Shown: positions 5,758-5,770 of the stretch, one piece after another
Layout of the letters: each line of letters begins with the position of its first letter
How positions within the stretch are numbered: position 1 is the stretch's first letter
From: Candidatus Zipacnadia bacterium
GTDB taxonomy: Bacteria; Armatimonadota; Zipacnadia; Zipacnadales; Zipacnadaceae
Length of the DNA: 5,770 bases
NCBI GenBank assembly: GCA_029821455.1
Contig: JALGTI010000208.1
Span: 1 to 5,770 of the forward strand
Direction: 5' to 3'
Program-made: the position numbers and the translations under genes
Notes under the pieces: model-generated
Databases searched by the model: none
What the model saw: the letters and a program-made list of their open reading frames with translations, nothing else
Told to the model about the DNA's origin: nothing

Positions 5758-5762
5758 CCTCC
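5758..5762 (-). promoter_or_regulatory. Ribosome binding site of the membrane-protein gene
   Basis: GGAGG (continuing as GGAGGTGGG) lies 9 nt before ATG 5748. The spacing favours this ATG over the in-frame GTG codons at 5754 and 5751, which would leave only 3-6 nt. Confidence 0.75.
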
Positions 5763-5770
5763 GTAGAACT

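Overview
The window is a dense bacterial chromosomal segment, roughly 60% GC by eye. Five essentially complete genes and the first codons of a sixth cover almost all of it. No rRNA, tRNA, CRISPR array, transposase or phage gene is visible. The taxon cannot be fixed from the sequence. An endonuclease Q of the bacterial type together with a GPDPase-membrane-domain-like protein would suit a Firmicutes, Chloroflexota or Armatimonadota-like lineage, but that is a weak inference.

Layout: (1) At the left edge a minus-strand gene appears to begin (GTG at 21-19 behind a perfect AGGAGG) and runs out of the window. (2) At 128-1066 (minus) lies an exported trypsin/HtrA-like serine protease without a PDZ domain. 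A perfect 22-bp tandem duplication at 300-345 shifts its frame exactly inside what should be a C-terminal transmembrane anchor. The correct anchor and an acidic tail continue in another frame to the stop at 118-120. (3) The 220-bp divergent intergenic region (1067-1286) holds a good sigma70-type promoter for the protease, a TATAAT box and an 11-bp direct repeat on the other side. (4) At 1287-2984 (plus) is an orphan histidine kinase with six predicted membrane helices, a PAS-like domain, HisKA and HATPase_c. (5) At 2981-4192 (minus) is endonuclease Q, converging on the kinase so tightly that both stop codons share one CTAG. (6) A GTAG-headed REP-like hairpin lies at 4224-4247. (7) At 4263-4703 (minus) is an RNase HI family protein. 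(8) At 4690-5748 (minus) is a six-helix-type membrane protein with a proline/glutamate-rich tail, whose end overlaps the RNase H start by 14 nt.

Functionally, the minus-strand run of membrane protein, RNase H and EndoQ looks like one transcription unit in which two nucleic-acid repair enzymes sit together: EndoQ nicks DNA at deaminated bases, and RNase H removes RNA from hybrids. The divergent pair of membrane-tethered protease and membrane sensor kinase could belong to an envelope-sensing function, but nothing in the sequence proves a link. The best candidates for a second look are the duplication that converts an anchored protease into a frame-shifted, probably unanchored form, the EndoQ-RNase H neighbourhood, and the REP-like hairpin between them.
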